Part shown: in pieces, positions 22,803 through 30,104 of the stretch
Layout of the letters: every line of letters starts with the position of its first letter
Position numbering within the stretch: the stretch's first letter is position 1
IMG/VR virus record: IMGVR_UViG_3300032291_003679
Location: 1-64,000 of that record
Strand: one strand, 5' to 3'
DNA length: 64,000 nt
Origin: a virus
Translations under genes and position numbers: made by a program
The notes under the pieces: model-generated
The model's input: the letters and a program-made list of their open reading frames with translations, nothing else
Databases searched by the model: none
What the model was told of the DNA's origin: nothing

Positions 22803-23227
22803 GCGTCAAACTGCTCGTCTGTCAAGGTTGTGACCTTTGGAGAGAGGTCAATGTCTGCGATAGTCGCTTTGACTAGTTCGCTTACTTCCTCATTAGCGAG
22901 GAACGCATGAGCCACTTCTACGAAACGGTCAGAGATGTACTGCTCGGGAACATCGTGGTTCTCTCCGTCGTACTCGCCTTCTTGGCTTAGTGCGCCAAGA
23001 ACGACCACATCGCCAACGAGAGGACGACCAAACAGAACGCTTGCGATGATGTTGGGAGCAAGTCCGATGAGCAGACCTTCGTCGTTCACATAGCCAACGA
23101 TGTCATCGTTGCGAACGCAGTCAATCCAGCCACCACATAGTTCATTGAGAACAAGATGACCTTCCTCGCTCGGAATGTCTGTTTGGTAGAGGTCGCCCTC
23201 TGCCGTGATTACTAGTGCATTTGCCAT
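22778..23227 (-). CDS. DUF3846-family protein
   Basis: 149 residues. The pattern EGHLVLNELCGGWIDCV ... YVNDEGLLIGLAPNIIAS, FGRPLVGDVVVLG is that of the phage/plasmid DUF3846 family, whose function is unknown. It has its own promoter and a CTGAAAGGGGTTAGCA leader. Confidence 0.75.
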   Translation of the reverse strand: MANALVITAEGDLYQTDIPSEEGHLVLNELCGGWIDCVRNDDIVGYVNDEGLLIGLAPNIIASVLFGRPLVGDVVVLGALSQEGEYDGENHDVPEQYISDRFVEVAHAFLANEEVSELVKATIADIDLSPKVTTLTDEQFDAWLNGEGK

Positions 23228-23265
23228 TGCTAACCCCTTTCAGGTTGTGTATTGGTGGCGACCAC

Positions 23266-23292
23266 AGCGTACCACTAGTGGTTCAGACTTCC
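23266..23292 (-). promoter_or_regulatory. Family promoter of the DUF3846 gene
   Basis: GGAAGTCTGAACC-N3-TAGTGGTACGCT: -10 TACGCT; 13-mer at 23300 just upstream. Confidence 0.75.
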
Positions 23293-23332
23293 ACCCGAGA
23301 CTTACCTACACCTGTTGCGCAGGCTTGCGAAA

Positions 23333-23430
23333 CCTACCTGCCGAGCACACCCGTGTTCTCTCCTCCCCCCTGCTGGGGGTGGGAGCCCCGTCTGTGGTCG
23401 GGCATCGGGCGGGGCTTCTGCCCCCAACCC
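23333..23430. repeat. Palindromic element, copy 4
   Basis: CTACCTGCCGAGCACACC arm, GGGGGTGGGAGCCCCG / CGGGCGGGGCTTCTGCCCCC inner hairpin; 3' outer arm missing. Confidence 0.7.
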
Positions 23431-23507
23431 TCGCCCCTCGGTGGAGTTACCTACACCTAACCCAACGCCTGAACCCCCTTGCGCCTCTCGGACACTCGGG
23501 GGCTGAT

Positions 23508-23541
23508 AGGTGTAGGTAAGTGGGGGAGACTTACCTACACC
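23508..23541. terminator. Facing 13-mer pair after the 23559 gene
   Basis: Forward copy (GGTGTAGGTAAGT) then reverse copy (ACTTACCTACACC) separated by about six bases form a short-loop hairpin just after the - strand stop. Confidence 0.5.
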
Positions 23542-23558
23542 CTTTCAGGCTCGGTTGG

Positions 23559-23960
23559 TCAGACTGCTTCTGACTTGGCAGTGGGCTTGACTGCGCCCTT
23601 CGCAGGGCGTACCAGCACTCGTACTGACGAGGTGACGGACACGACTGCTTTGATGACTTTCGCAGACACTTTGCCTTCCTTCACAGCCCTGTCCCACGCA
23701 GAGGTGTCCACAGAGGGCTTGGTGACGGTACGGAACAGAGGTGCGCTGATGAGGTCACGCAACTTGTCGGTGTCAAATGAACGACGGTCACTTGGGCTGA
23801 CCTTGATGTTGAGTTCTGCGTAATCCAGCGTTTCTACGCCGTGCTTCGCATAGACATTCAGCAAGAGTTCACGAGCCTCGTCGTGAGCCTGCTCTGCTTG
23901 TTCTCGGGCAGTGAGAGCGTTTAGAAACGCCTCGGTTGCTTCCAATACTTCCTTGTTCAT
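23559..23960 (-). CDS. Hypothetical protein
   Basis: 133 residues, charged helices (TAREQAEQAHDEARELLLNVYAKHG) then a strand-rich part (LNIKVSPSDRRSFDTDKL). The layout resembles small phage recombination-accessory or siphovirus Gp157-like proteins, but similarity is weak. Own promoter and leader (CTGAAAGGGTGTCC). Confidence 0.55.
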   Translation of the reverse strand: MNKEVLEATEAFLNALTAREQAEQAHDEARELLLNVYAKHGVETLDYAELNIKVSPSDRRSFDTDKLRDLISAPLFRTVTKPSVDTSAWDRAVKEGKVSAKVIKAVVSVTSSVRVLVRPAKGAVKPTAKSEAV

Positions 23961-24020
23961 TTGGACACCCTTTCAGTGGTAGATGAACGCCACACGCCGT
24001 GTTGCTTGTGGCTTGCCACA

Positions 24021-24048
24021 AGCATACACCCCCTCGGTCAGACTTTCC
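24021..24048 (-). promoter_or_regulatory. Family promoter of the 23559 gene
   Basis: GGAAAGTCTGACC-N4-GGGTGTATGCT: -10 TATGCT; one extra base in the upstream box. Confidence 0.6.
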
Positions 24049-24118
24049 AACTTCGCTTGACGGACTTACCTACACCTAATCCGAGTTCCCCTTCCAGCCA
24101 GCACCTCTCGGATAGATT

Positions 24119-24248
24119 TACCTGCTATGCCCACCCGTGTTGCGCCCCCTTCCCTTTGGTCGGGTGGAGCCCCGCAGGTTTGTGGTCTAGGCCGGGGCTC
24201 CTGCCCCACAAGTGGTTCGGCAACACAGTCGGGGAAGCACGGCAGGTA
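24119..24248. repeat. Palindromic element, copy 5
   Basis: TTACCTGCTATGCCCACC arm, inner GTGGAGCCCCG / GCCGGGGCTCCTGCCCC, and a 3' arm end CACGGCAGGTA that directly joins the start of the + strand gene at 24249. Confidence 0.7.
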
Positions 24249-24425
24249 ATGGAGATTTATGTGTGGGATTACACGGGTCGGCTTGCTCGGATACGGCAAC
24301 TGACTGATGAGGCAAACAGGCTGACTGCTCTTGTTCGTGAAGCGAACGACAACACTCGTGCGAGCCTTCGCAGGGGGGAGTTCAGAGTTACCTACACCAC
24401 CTCTGCCGACCCTCTGCCTGAATAG
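24249..24425 (+). CDS. Small + strand protein (58 aa) attached to a palindromic element
   Basis: ATG follows CACGGCAGGTA, the 3' arm of the element. Helical and charged (RLARIRQLTDEANRLTALVREAND). Its stop TAG is supplied by the following 13-mer (AATAGGTGTAGG). It is opposite in direction to its neighbours. It may be a recently acquired cassette; moderate confidence that it is expressed. Confidence 0.45.
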   Translation: MEIYVWDYTGRLARIRQLTDEANRLTALVREANDNTRASLRRGEFRVTYTTSADPLPE

Positions 24426-24447
24426 GTGTAGGTAAGTCCAAGGACAA

Positions 24448-24490
24448 GAGAAAGGGGCTGACTCGCCTTCTTGGCAAGCCAGCCCCTCTC
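24448..24490 (-). terminator. Terminator of the 24525 gene
   Basis: GAGAGGGGCTG and CAGCCCCTTTCTC pair across a 19-base loop, followed by TTGTCC on the - strand. Confidence 0.65.
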
Positions 24491-24524
24491 GGGTGAAGTC
24501 CCCTGTTGAGGTAGGGAAAGGGGA

Positions 24525-24968
24525 TTAGAGGTACTTCACCACGCTGTGATAAGTGCTTGTGGACACAACCTCTTGGTCGCTCATCTCCAACACTCGGATA
24601 GCGTTCTCCAACGCTTCCTTGTCGTTCTTGTATTCCCATTCACGGTATGTCTCAGGGCTTTCAGGCTGTTGTGCGAGCAGAGCCTTCGGAAGGGACACGG
24701 TGAGTTCTACGACTTCGTGAGTGTCGGGAACGGTGTTTCGGTGATAACCGACAATGGTGACATTGACAGGCTTCGCTTTGCCGTTCTTGACAGAAGCGAT
24801 TACTGCCTTCTCAAAGTCTGCTTTCCACTTGTCGTAAGCCTTCTTGTGGTCGGCTTCTTTCTTGTCGTTGTTGGCGAAGCGTTCCTCACGCTCTGCCAAT
24901 GCTTTACGCAAGGCTGTAAGCAGAACGCTCACTTTCACCTTGACGCTGATGTTGCTGTTTCGTGCCAT
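24525..24968 (-). CDS. Hypothetical charged protein
   Basis: 147 residues from ATG 24968 (AACCGAAAGGGAAACCA leader). Lys/Glu-rich helices (LAEREERFANNDKKEADHKKAYDKW) then strands. No family recognised. Confidence 0.6.
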   Translation of the reverse strand: MARNSNISVKVKVSVLLTALRKALAEREERFANNDKKEADHKKAYDKWKADFEKAVIASVKNGKAKPVNVTIVGYHRNTVPDTHEVVELTVSLPKALLAQQPESPETYREWEYKNDKEALENAIRVLEMSDQEVVSTSTYHSVVKYL

Positions 24969-25002
24969 TGGTTTCCCTTTCGGTTGGAGTTGTAGGCACA
25001 CG

Positions 25003-25030
25003 AACAGTACCACTCGTGGTTCAGACTTCC
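25003..25030 (-). promoter_or_regulatory. Family promoter of the 24525 gene
   Basis: GGAAGTCTGAACC-N3-GAGTGGTACTGTT: -10 TACTGT; 13-mer at 25033. Confidence 0.75.
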
Positions 25031-25056
25031 GAGAGTTACCTACACCTAGATAGTAA

Positions 25057-25090
25057 GAAGCCCCCGTCAGGGGGGACTGACAGGGGCTTC
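25057..25090 (-). terminator. Hairpin after the 25117 gene
   Basis: GAAGCCCCCGTCA / TGACAGGGGCTTC pair with one mismatch around GGGGGGAC. No clear T-tract. Confidence 0.6.
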
Positions 25091-25116
25091 CGACTTGGGG
25101 GAACTAGGACTGTGCG

Positions 25117-25587
25117 CTAGTTGCTCTTGGTTGCGCCTGACTGTACGAACTGCTGGATTGCGTTAGCGAGTGAACCACTTGCGCTACCTTCGTCAGTAAT
25201 CACATTATTTGGCTCGTCAGCGAAACGCAAGACGCTGGCAACGCTTTGACGGTTGGCGATACAGGCAAGACGAACACGCCTGCGCTGTGGGTGCTGTGAA
25301 GGTGCGCCTTCCACTTCGCCATTCTCACCAAGTGGGGAAGCCCAACCTGTCGTGACGATAAGTGTCCAAGCGTATGCGCTTGCTACCAATGCGTTGTAGT
25401 CATTGTCAAGCAGGTCATACACATCAGTATGAGACTCAATGAACACAAGTTTCGGTGCGCCTTCGGGGGTGTAATCCACGCCGTAAAGGTATGCGCCTTC
25501 TAAGGCGAACGGATTAGACTCGTCACCCTTTGAGAGTAGAGAATGTATCTCTGCCTCTATCTGTTCTGCTATTGCTACTGTGTCCAT
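25117..25587 (-). CDS. Hypothetical protein
   Basis: 156 residues, acidic (AEQIEAEIHSLLSKGDESNPF; TDVYDLLDNDYNALVASAYAWTLIVTTGWASP). The segment YNALVASAYAWTLIVTTGW with later Arg-rich RRRVRLACIAN is shared with small actinobacterial and phage proteins of unknown role. Own promoter and leader (AACCGAAAGGGTATCCA). Confidence 0.6.
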   Translation of the reverse strand: MDTVAIAEQIEAEIHSLLSKGDESNPFALEGAYLYGVDYTPEGAPKLVFIESHTDVYDLLDNDYNALVASAYAWTLIVTTGWASPLGENGEVEGAPSQHPQRRRVRLACIANRQSVASVLRFADEPNNVITDEGSASGSLANAIQQFVQSGATKSN

Positions 25588-25625
25588 TGGATACCCTTTC
25601 GGTTGGTTGTTAGTGGAACACCGTC

Positions 25626-25652
25626 AGCGTACCACGCTTAGTACAAACTTCC
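25626..25652 (-). promoter_or_regulatory. Family promoter of the 25117 gene
   Basis: GGAAGTTTGTACT-N3-CGTGGTACGCT: -10 TACGCT. Here the 13-mer runs straight into the box (GGTGTAGGTAAGTCGG-GAAG). Confidence 0.75.
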
Positions 25653-25734
25653 CGACTTACCTACACCTGTCAGGTCGCTTTCCACCACCGTCATTCATTT
25701 GAGGGGGTGTGCTGTTCCTCTCAAACGCCCTGAC

Positions 25735-25838
25735 CTGCCTGCCGTACCCACCCGTGTTCCCACCCCGATAGTTGCGCTCGCAACCATCTTGGGCGTGGGA
25801 GCCCCGGCCTTTCCGAGCGTAGCGGGGCTCCTGCCCCG
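25735..25838. repeat. Palindromic element, copy 6
   Basis: CTGCCTGCCGTACCCACC arm, GCGTGGGAGCCCCG / GTAGCGGGGCTCCTGCCCC hairpin; a second small hairpin TTGCGCTCGCAA lies inside. Confidence 0.7.
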
Positions 25839-25918
25839 AAACCAGCCGAGTAGTGAATAGGTCGGGGACTTACCTACACCTCACATGAAAGGGGGGTGTG
25901 AGGTGTAGGTATCCCGAA

Positions 25919-25950
25919 CGCCTAGCCCTGTGGGGTGGTGGGGCTAGGCG
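25919..25950 (-). terminator. Perfect 10-bp hairpin after the 25954 gene
   Basis: CGCCTAGCCC and GGGCTAGGCG flank a 12-base G-rich loop. No T-tract. Confidence 0.6.
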
Positions 25951-25953
25951 AGG

Positions 25954-26244
25954 CTAGGGGCGAGGCGAGGCTACGGGCAGGTGAATGGTCTGCCATGTGT
26001 CTAGGGTCGTGCCGTACATGTCCACGAGCGTGTCAATAACGGCAGACACCTCACCCGAACAATGACGGTGAGCAATGTCCCAGAACGTGTCTCCACTTTC
26101 CACATTCACGGTGAGGGTGTCGCACGAGAATGTCGGGGGCTTGACCGTCTGACGCAGACCCCACAGACCGACCCACAGTAGAGCGATGATGAGAGGCGTG
26201 AACACCACGAAACGGCGCACGGTGTACTTACCTACACCTCTCAT
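25954..26244 (-). CDS. Membrane-anchored LysM protein
   Basis: 96 residues from ATG 26244 (ATGA overlap with the upstream stop). The 13-mer encodes residues 3-6 (GVGK). A membrane helix follows (FVVFTPLIIALLWVGLWGL), then a LysM domain (VESGDTFWDIAHRHC ... YGTTLDTWQTIHLP), which binds peptidoglycan. It may be exported or anchored at the wall side. Confidence 0.7.
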   Translation of the reverse strand: MRGVGKYTVRRFVVFTPLIIALLWVGLWGLRQTVKPPTFSCDTLTVNVESGDTFWDIAHRHCSGEVSAVIDTLVDMYGTTLDTWQTIHLPVASPRP

Positions 26245-26690
26245 GCCGTTACCTCTTTGAGTGCGATGCTCTCCCATGGGAAAGCGTTGTGATAGACCGT
26301 GACATCGTGACCATTCTCGGCTCGGTCAATGCGCCGAACTTCCAGCATTGTGTCGTGAATAATGTAAAGCCATTCAGCCCACGCTAGGTCTGTGTCGTTC
26401 TGGGTGAACAGGTCGCTGTCCTCTAATGTCACATCGGTGTGGGCGTATCCGTAGCCCTCTACTAATGCGTGTTGTTCATAGAGGTTAGGAACTCCACTCT
26501 TTGTGAGTGGCTCAATCTGTGACCATGACGGCGTATCGGTGATGAGGGTCTGAACGACCTTACCTACACCATCTCGGGCTACTAGTTCTCCCAAGACATA
26601 AACCATGCGCTCGGGATAGTTGTCCCAATGGGTGTAGCGACCTTCCCACCCTTCGTTAGTTGCTCTCGCAACTATTCCTCGTGTTGCCAT
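26241..26690 (-). CDS. Hypothetical protein with in-frame 13-mer
   Basis: 149 residues from ATG 26690 (leader AACCGAAAGGGGACAACA). N-terminal GIVARATNEGWEGRYTHWDNYPERM is typical of a small phage/plasmid family of unknown role. The 13-mer is read as GVGK near residue 40. Confidence 0.6.
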   Translation of the reverse strand: MATRGIVARATNEGWEGRYTHWDNYPERMVYVLGELVARDGVGKVVQTLITDTPSWSQIEPLTKSGVPNLYEQHALVEGYGYAHTDVTLEDSDLFTQNDTDLAWAEWLYIIHDTMLEVRRIDRAENGHDVTVYHNAFPWESIALKEVTA

Positions 26691-26728
26691 TGTTGTCCCC
26701 TTTCGGTTGGTGATGTAGTGGACACCTG

Positions 26729-26756
26729 AACTGTACCACCACACGGACAGACTTCC
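26729..26756 (-). promoter_or_regulatory. Family promoter of the 26241 unit
   Basis: GGAAGTCTGTCCG-N3-GTGGTACAGT: -10 TACAGT. Directly upstream is the end of the palindromic element rather than a 13-mer. Confidence 0.7.
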
Positions 26757-26763
26757 GACCCGA

Positions 26764-26896
26764 CCTACCTGCCGAACCCACCCGTGTTGAGCCCCTGCCC
26801 TGCTTGTCCGTAGGGAGCCCCGTTGCTTTGCCGATTCGTAGCGGGGCTCCCACCCCCAAGCCGACCCCTCGGTGAACGGGTTGGCTCGGCAGGTAG
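26764..26896. repeat. Palindromic element, copy 7 (complete)
   Basis: CTACCTGCCGAACCCACC arm and its mate GGGTTGGCTCGGCAGGTAG close the element; inner GGGAGCCCCG / GTAGCGGGGCTCCC. One of the best copies for a consensus. Confidence 0.8.
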
Positions 26897-26953
26897 CTCA
26901 AACATTCTGCTATTCCCTTTGTTCCTGTTTGTGAGGAGAGAATAACGGAGTTG

Positions 26954-26997
26954 TCTGTGTCGCCTCTCGCCTCATTCTGTGTCGCCTCTCGCCTCAT
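26954..26997. repeat. 22-bp perfect tandem repeat
   Basis: Two adjacent copies of a 22-bp unit starting TCTGTGTCGCCTCTCG. Confidence 0.9.
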
Positions 26998-27102
26998 TAG
27001 GTGTAGGTAAGTCTCGGGGGCAGTCTGCTGACAACAACATACCTACACCCAATAGGTCATCCCATTAGGTGTAGGTAAGTCTCGGGGCAGGGGCAGAGAG
27101 GG

Positions 27103-27366
27103 TTAGTCTAGGCAGATACAGGTCGGGAACTCGGATGTATGACCGTTCAGGTAGCGCACATGGAGAATGGCACAGTTGCGAGTCTTTGCTAACCACAGTT
27201 GAGTGGTGTCATCCTCTGCACGAATGAACTCCGAGGTGGACTCGCTAAAGATACCCCAACCGTTGATAACGCCTTCGGGCGAGATAACGGTGACTTCGCC
27301 TACGCAATACCAAGGAGTAGGCGTAGCAGGAGTAGGGGCTGTAAGTGGTGTAAGTAACTCTGTCAT
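27103..27366 (-). CDS. Hypothetical small protein, probably leaderless
   Basis: 87 residues; Pro/Thr-rich start (LTAPTPATPTPWY) then strands (GEVTVISPEGVINGWGIF). The -10 (TACGGT) lies only six bases before the ATG, so the mRNA is probably leaderless. Confidence 0.55.
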   Translation of the reverse strand: MTELLTPLTAPTPATPTPWYCVGEVTVISPEGVINGWGIFSESTSEFIRAEDDTTQLWLAKTRNCAILHVRYLNGHTSEFPTCICLD

Positions 27367-27371
27367 GTCAT

Positions 27372-27399
27372 TACCGTACCACGCTAGGTACAGACTTCC
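27372..27399 (-). promoter_or_regulatory. Family promoter of the 27103 gene
   Basis: GGAAGTCTGTACC-N4-GTGGTACGGT; upstream two 13-mers in tandem (27407, 27427). Confidence 0.7.
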
Positions 27400-27446
27400 A
27401 AACAGAGTTACCTACACCCAATCGGACTTACCTACACCCAATCGGG

Positions 27447-27860
27447 CTAGCCGTAGATGAGCGTTCCGAATACGGCGAACTGAATAATCACATCGCCTGC
27501 CTCTGCGTCAATGTCAAGGTCGCAATCGCCATCGCTGTAGTAATCAAAGCCGATGTCCTGTTTCTGCGCAGAACACGCCGAGATGTATCCGTTGTAGATG
27601 TCCTGCACCGTGAGAACACGATGAACAAGGTCAGAGTCATCATCGCCATCAGGGTCAATGACTGCAACTTTCAGGAAAGGCTGGTCATCGCTGTCGGGAA
27701 TGTTGTTGTAATCCACGCCGACCCACCAATCGTATGACTCCCACACGGAGTCAATGATTGCCGAGATGAACTCCGTGCGCTCAATGAGCGTTTCAGGCTT
27801 CACGGTTGGATAGTTGCGCTCAACCAATGTGGTTGAGTCAAGTGGGGTGAGTTCGGACAT
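27447..27860 (-). CDS. Hypothetical acidic protein
   Basis: 137 residues from ATG 27860 (leader AACCGAAAGGCAGGC). Very acidic (DPDGDDDSDLV, DYYSDGDCDLDIDAEAGD). Could mimic DNA or bind metal; not recognised. Confidence 0.6.
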   Translation of the reverse strand: MSELTPLDSTTLVERNYPTVKPETLIERTEFISAIIDSVWESYDWWVGVDYNNIPDSDDQPFLKVAVIDPDGDDDSDLVHRVLTVQDIYNGYISACSAQKQDIGFDYYSDGDCDLDIDAEAGDVIIQFAVFGTLIYG

Positions 27861-27899
27861 TGTGTGCCTGCCTTTCGGTTGGTGGTTGCTGGCGACACC

Positions 27900-27926
27900 A
27901 ATGTACCACGACAGGGTCAGACTTCC
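27900..27926 (-). promoter_or_regulatory. Family promoter of the 27447 gene
   Basis: GGAAGTCTGACCC-N3-CGTGGTACATT: -10 TACATT; 13-mer at 27935. Confidence 0.75.
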
Positions 27927-27950
27927 CACTCGGACTTACCTACACCTGTT

Positions 27951-27980
27951 GGGGACAACCGAGCGAAGCGAGAGCGTCAG
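27951..27980. repeat. 30-bp dispersed repeat, copy a
   Basis: GGGGACAACCGAGCGAAGCG then AGAGCGTCAG. Related copies at 30059-30088 and 43249-43278, always just upstream of a family promoter and its 13-mer. Confidence 0.75.
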
Positions 27981-27991
27981 ACACCCCCGAC

Positions 27992-28122
27992 CTACCTGCC
28001 GAACTCCCCCGTGTTACGCCCACGAGGGGTTGGGCGTGGGAGCCCCGGTTGATTTGCGAAGTGCAACGGGGCTCCTCCCCCACGCAGGCTTTGCGCTGTG
28101 AACGGGTTGGCTCGGCAGGTAG
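27992..28122. repeat. Palindromic element, copy 8 (complete)
   Basis: CTACCTGCCGAACTCCCC arm, GCGTGGGAGCCCCG / AACGGGGCTCCTCCCCCACGC inner stem, 3' arm GGGTTGGCTCGGCAGGTAG identical to copy 7. Confidence 0.8.
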
Positions 28123-28247
28123 CGCACAAGTTTATTATTTTGTTCGTTCCTTTTTGTGGGGGGCAATACGACTCGCCTACACCCAACAGGTCTCCCCGTT
28201 AGGTGTAGGTAAGTCAGAGCGCAAGTTGTCGGGAGAGTTACCTACAC

Positions 28248-28649
28248 CTATTCGTCATCGGACTCAATGACTGGAACAACAACGCTTGCACTGCCCGTAG
28301 GTGCGTCATGGTGCGACAGAGAGAACTCAATGCGTTCCGTGCCGAACACTTGGTAACGGAGAGTCCATGCTGAGTTCACGGTGATTCCCTGAACGAAGTC
28401 ACGGACATTGTTGGCAGTGAACACGCCACCAACCTCACGATTCCACAGACGGATTCCTGAAACTCGGAAAGTATCGGACTCAGCGAGAAAGTACTGAATG
28501 GAGTTCTCAAAGAATCCCAAGTCCGTTTCGTAACAGTCTCCGAAACACTCAGGCGATTCCACGAACTCATGCGTTTCCTCATCGGCAATAAGACAGGTGC
28601 AGGTGTTGGTGAGTTCACCCCATGCAGTTGGAGTTTCGGTAATGGTCAT
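28248..28649 (-). CDS. Hypothetical protein
   Basis: 133 residues from ATG 28649 (AACCGAAAGGAACGG leader). An upstream in-frame extension would translate the palindromic element and promoter and is rejected. Cys residues near the start (TCTCLIAD, CFGDCYETD) may bind metal. Confidence 0.6.
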   Translation of the reverse strand: MTITETPTAWGELTNTCTCLIADEETHEFVESPECFGDCYETDLGFFENSIQYFLAESDTFRVSGIRLWNREVGGVFTANNVRDFVQGITVNSAWTLRYQVFGTERIEFSLSHHDAPTGSASVVVPVIESDDE

Positions 28650-28685
28650 GTCCGTTCCTTTCGGTTGGTGGTAAGGGACAGCCAC

Positions 28686-28712
28686 AGAGTACCACGCACG
28701 GGACAGCCTTCC
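28686..28712 (-). promoter_or_regulatory. Family promoter of the 28248 gene
   Basis: GGAAGGCTGTCCC-N3-CGTGGTACTCT: -10 TACTCT. Confidence 0.7.
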
Positions 28713-28717
28713 CGACT

Positions 28718-28845
28718 TACCTGCCGTGTTCCCCCGTGTTGCGCCCCCCTCTCTTGCGAGTGGGAGCCCCGTTGCTTGCCCGAGCATGGCCGGGGCTCCT
28801 GCCCCCAAGACGACCCTCGGCAAACGGGTGAGCGCAGCAGGTAGG
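28718..28845. repeat. Palindromic element, copy 9 (complete)
   Basis: TTACCTGCCGTGTTCCCC arm, GTGGGAGCCCCG / GCCGGGGCTCCTGCCCCC, then ACGGGTGAGCGCAGCAGGTAG. Confidence 0.75.
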
Positions 28846-28903
28846 TGAGAAACTTTCTTTTTTTTGTTTGACATTCTCACACGCAACGACACTTCTACTA
28901 AGT

Positions 28904-29209
28904 ATGACTACCTATGGTTCACACACACCCCTTCCATACACGACCAAGCCACGCCACGAGTGGACACAGCGAGACTTCTTTGATTACGAGGTGGACTCGT
29001 ATTGCCGTTGCGCTACTCGTATTCGTTATCGCTCTCGTGAGTGGCACGAGTTCACGGAACGCTTCCTGCCGTATTGCGAGGATTGGAACGGTTGTTGGGT
29101 TGCAGAGGAAGCGTGGCACGAGTTCACGCTCTATCTCACTCTCCCTGAGGGCGAGTATGTGCCTGAGGAATACCCTAAGGGCTGGCACTTCCGTAGGGGT
29201 TACGACTAA
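28904..29209 (+). CDS. Hypothetical + strand protein
   Basis: 101 residues from ATG 28904. Aromatic and charged (EWHEFTERFLPYCEDWNGCWVAEEAWHEFTLYL, two W-H-E-F repeats). TTGACA lies 40 bp upstream. It follows a palindromic element and is opposite to its neighbours, like the genes at 24249 and 30338. Confidence 0.5.
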   Translation: MTTYGSHTPLPYTTKPRHEWTQRDFFDYEVDSYCRCATRIRYRSREWHEFTERFLPYCEDWNGCWVAEEAWHEFTLYLTLPEGEYVPEEYPKGWHFRRGYD

Positions 29210-29212
29210 CAG

Positions 29213-29279
29213 GTGTAGGTAACATTCGCAATACGCCACTTACCTACACCCATTCGCAACGGAATAGGTGTAGGTAAGT
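29213..29279. terminator. Three alternating 13-mers between convergent genes
   Basis: Forward (29213), reverse (29239) and forward (29267) copies with shared flanks ATTCGCAA. Alternative hairpins can form on either strand. Confidence 0.5.
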
Positions 29280-29285
29280 CGGGGG

Positions 29286-29594
29286 TTATTCGGACTCGCA
29301 ACGCCCACACAAGTAGTCAGCACCCCAAGCGTCACCAATGTAAGTGCCGTGCTTGCAGTAGAGACTCGCTTGGTATTCAGCCTCTCGTGCTTCACGAGCC
29401 TCGTAACGCTCGTAGTAAGCGTCATAGTGCTTCTCACAGCGTGGGAACACAACGAACGCACCTGAACGGCGATAACGCACAGGCAGAGTCATGTGATACT
29501 CCACAACGCCCTCACAAGGGCTGTCCTCGTGGTGGTGGTCTAAGCAGTCCTCGTGCGTGAGTTCTACTGTTTCTTCTTCGTGGTCAATGCTCAT
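29286..29594 (-). CDS. Hypothetical His/Cys-rich protein
   Basis: 102 residues; HEDCLDHHHEDSPC, RCEKHYD and LYCKHG...LCGRC suggest two zinc sites. A coiled central part (YEAREAREAEYQ). The ATG comes five bases after a 13-mer and overlaps the previous stop. Confidence 0.55.
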   Translation of the reverse strand: MSIDHEEETVELTHEDCLDHHHEDSPCEGVVEYHMTLPVRYRRSGAFVVFPRCEKHYDAYYERYEAREAREAEYQASLYCKHGTYIGDAWGADYLCGRCESE

Positions 29595-29791
29595 GAGTTA
29601 CCTACACTCTTTCTTAGTTGTTCAGCGTTGTATTTACGGTCACGCTCAATGCCATTCAGCACGGCGAGTATTTGCTTCTCGGATAGAACGCCTTTGCGCT
29701 CAAACTGAAACAGCAGGTTGGCGTAGAACTTGTTGCGAGTGCGATTAGCGCACAAGTAGTCATACGCTCTGTCAAGGTCAGTCAGTCTCAT
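29591..29791 (-). CDS. Small hypothetical protein
   Basis: 66 residues, basic and helical (DRAYDYLCANRTRNKFYANLLF, SEKQILAVLNGIERDRKY). The 13-mer supplies the final residues (SVGNS). Confidence 0.55.
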   Translation of the reverse strand: MRLTDLDRAYDYLCANRTRNKFYANLLFQFERKGVLSEKQILAVLNGIERDRKYNAEQLRKSVGNS

Positions 29792-29982
29792 TGTCCTGCC
29801 TCATTGGCAAGTTTTTCGGCGTATCTAATCGCCTTGTCACGGTAAAAGAATGCAACTGTGCTTTGTTGTATGTACGGTTTTTTCTCTTGCATAAGAAACT
29901 TGCCGTTGTGCTGTATGTGGTAAGTCAGTCTCATTGGACAATACAAGACTGAATAGTTACCTGCTGTGTGGATTGTTTCCAT
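29788..29982 (-). CDS. Small hypothetical protein
   Basis: 64 residues, beta-strands (NYSVLYCPMRLTYHIQHNGKF) then a helix (AIRYAEKLANEAGQ). First gene of a three-gene unit; leader CTGAAAGGGGAAACACATG. Confidence 0.55.
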   Translation of the reverse strand: METIHTAGNYSVLYCPMRLTYHIQHNGKFLMQEKKPYIQQSTVAFFYRDKAIRYAEKLANEAGQ

Positions 29983-30010
29983 GTGTTTCCCCTTTCAGTT
30001 GGAACGCCCT

Positions 30011-30038
30011 AACTGTACCACGCACGGTTCAGGCTTCC
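30011..30038 (-). promoter_or_regulatory. Family promoter of the 29788 unit
   Basis: GGAAGCCTGAACC-N3-CGTGGTACAGTT: -10 TACAGT; 13-mer at 30044. Confidence 0.7.
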
Positions 30039-30058
30039 GATAGTTACCTACACCTCTT

Positions 30059-30088
30059 GGGGACAAACGAGCAAAGCGAGTGCGTCAG
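30059..30088. repeat. 30-bp dispersed repeat, copy b
   Basis: GGGACAAACGAGCAAAGCGA then GTGCGTCAG; three or four differences from copy a. Confidence 0.7.
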
Positions 30089-30104
30089 TCTCACAGGACT
30101 GAGT

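Larger units (their letters stand above)
10231..25694 (-). repeat. Dispersed 16-mer TTGACGGTGGTGGAAG family
   Basis: Copies on the - strand at 10231-10246, 10539-10554, 11968-11983, 12658-12673, 13969-13984, 18097-18112, 20607-20622, 22181-22196 and about 25679-25694; a decayed copy at about 13480. All have the same strand. Some lie at gene starts (11977, 12675), others upstream of family promoters. TTGACG is a -35 consensus and with N17 gives TAGAAT or TAGCTT in two copies. Confidence 0.85.
25588..25953. other. Complete cassette boundary
   Basis: In order on the - strand: hairpin (25919-25950), 13-mer pair (25902, 25867; arms extended to ACACCTCACA/TGTGAGGTGT), palindromic element, 16-mer (about 25679-25694), 13-mer (25656), promoter, leader. 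The clearest example of the repeated layout. No ORF. Confidence 0.75.
26691..27102. other. Gene-free cassette boundary
   Basis: Leader, promoter, complete palindromic element, 22-bp tandem repeat, and three 13-mers (forward 26999, partial reverse 27040, forward 27068). Confidence 0.7.
27861..28247. other. Gene-free cassette boundary
   Basis: Leader, promoter, 13-mer, 30-bp repeat, complete palindromic element, then 13-mers (partial reverse 28170, forward 28200, reverse 28236). Confidence 0.7.

Noticed and set aside
28650-28892. N-terminal extension of the 28248 gene, and similar extensions at 17222, 20570, 25013, 26744, 27929, 31850, 33301, 34007, 40774 and 43256
   Set aside because: These frames run through a family promoter and often a palindromic element; the internal ATG with the shared leader is the real start in each case.
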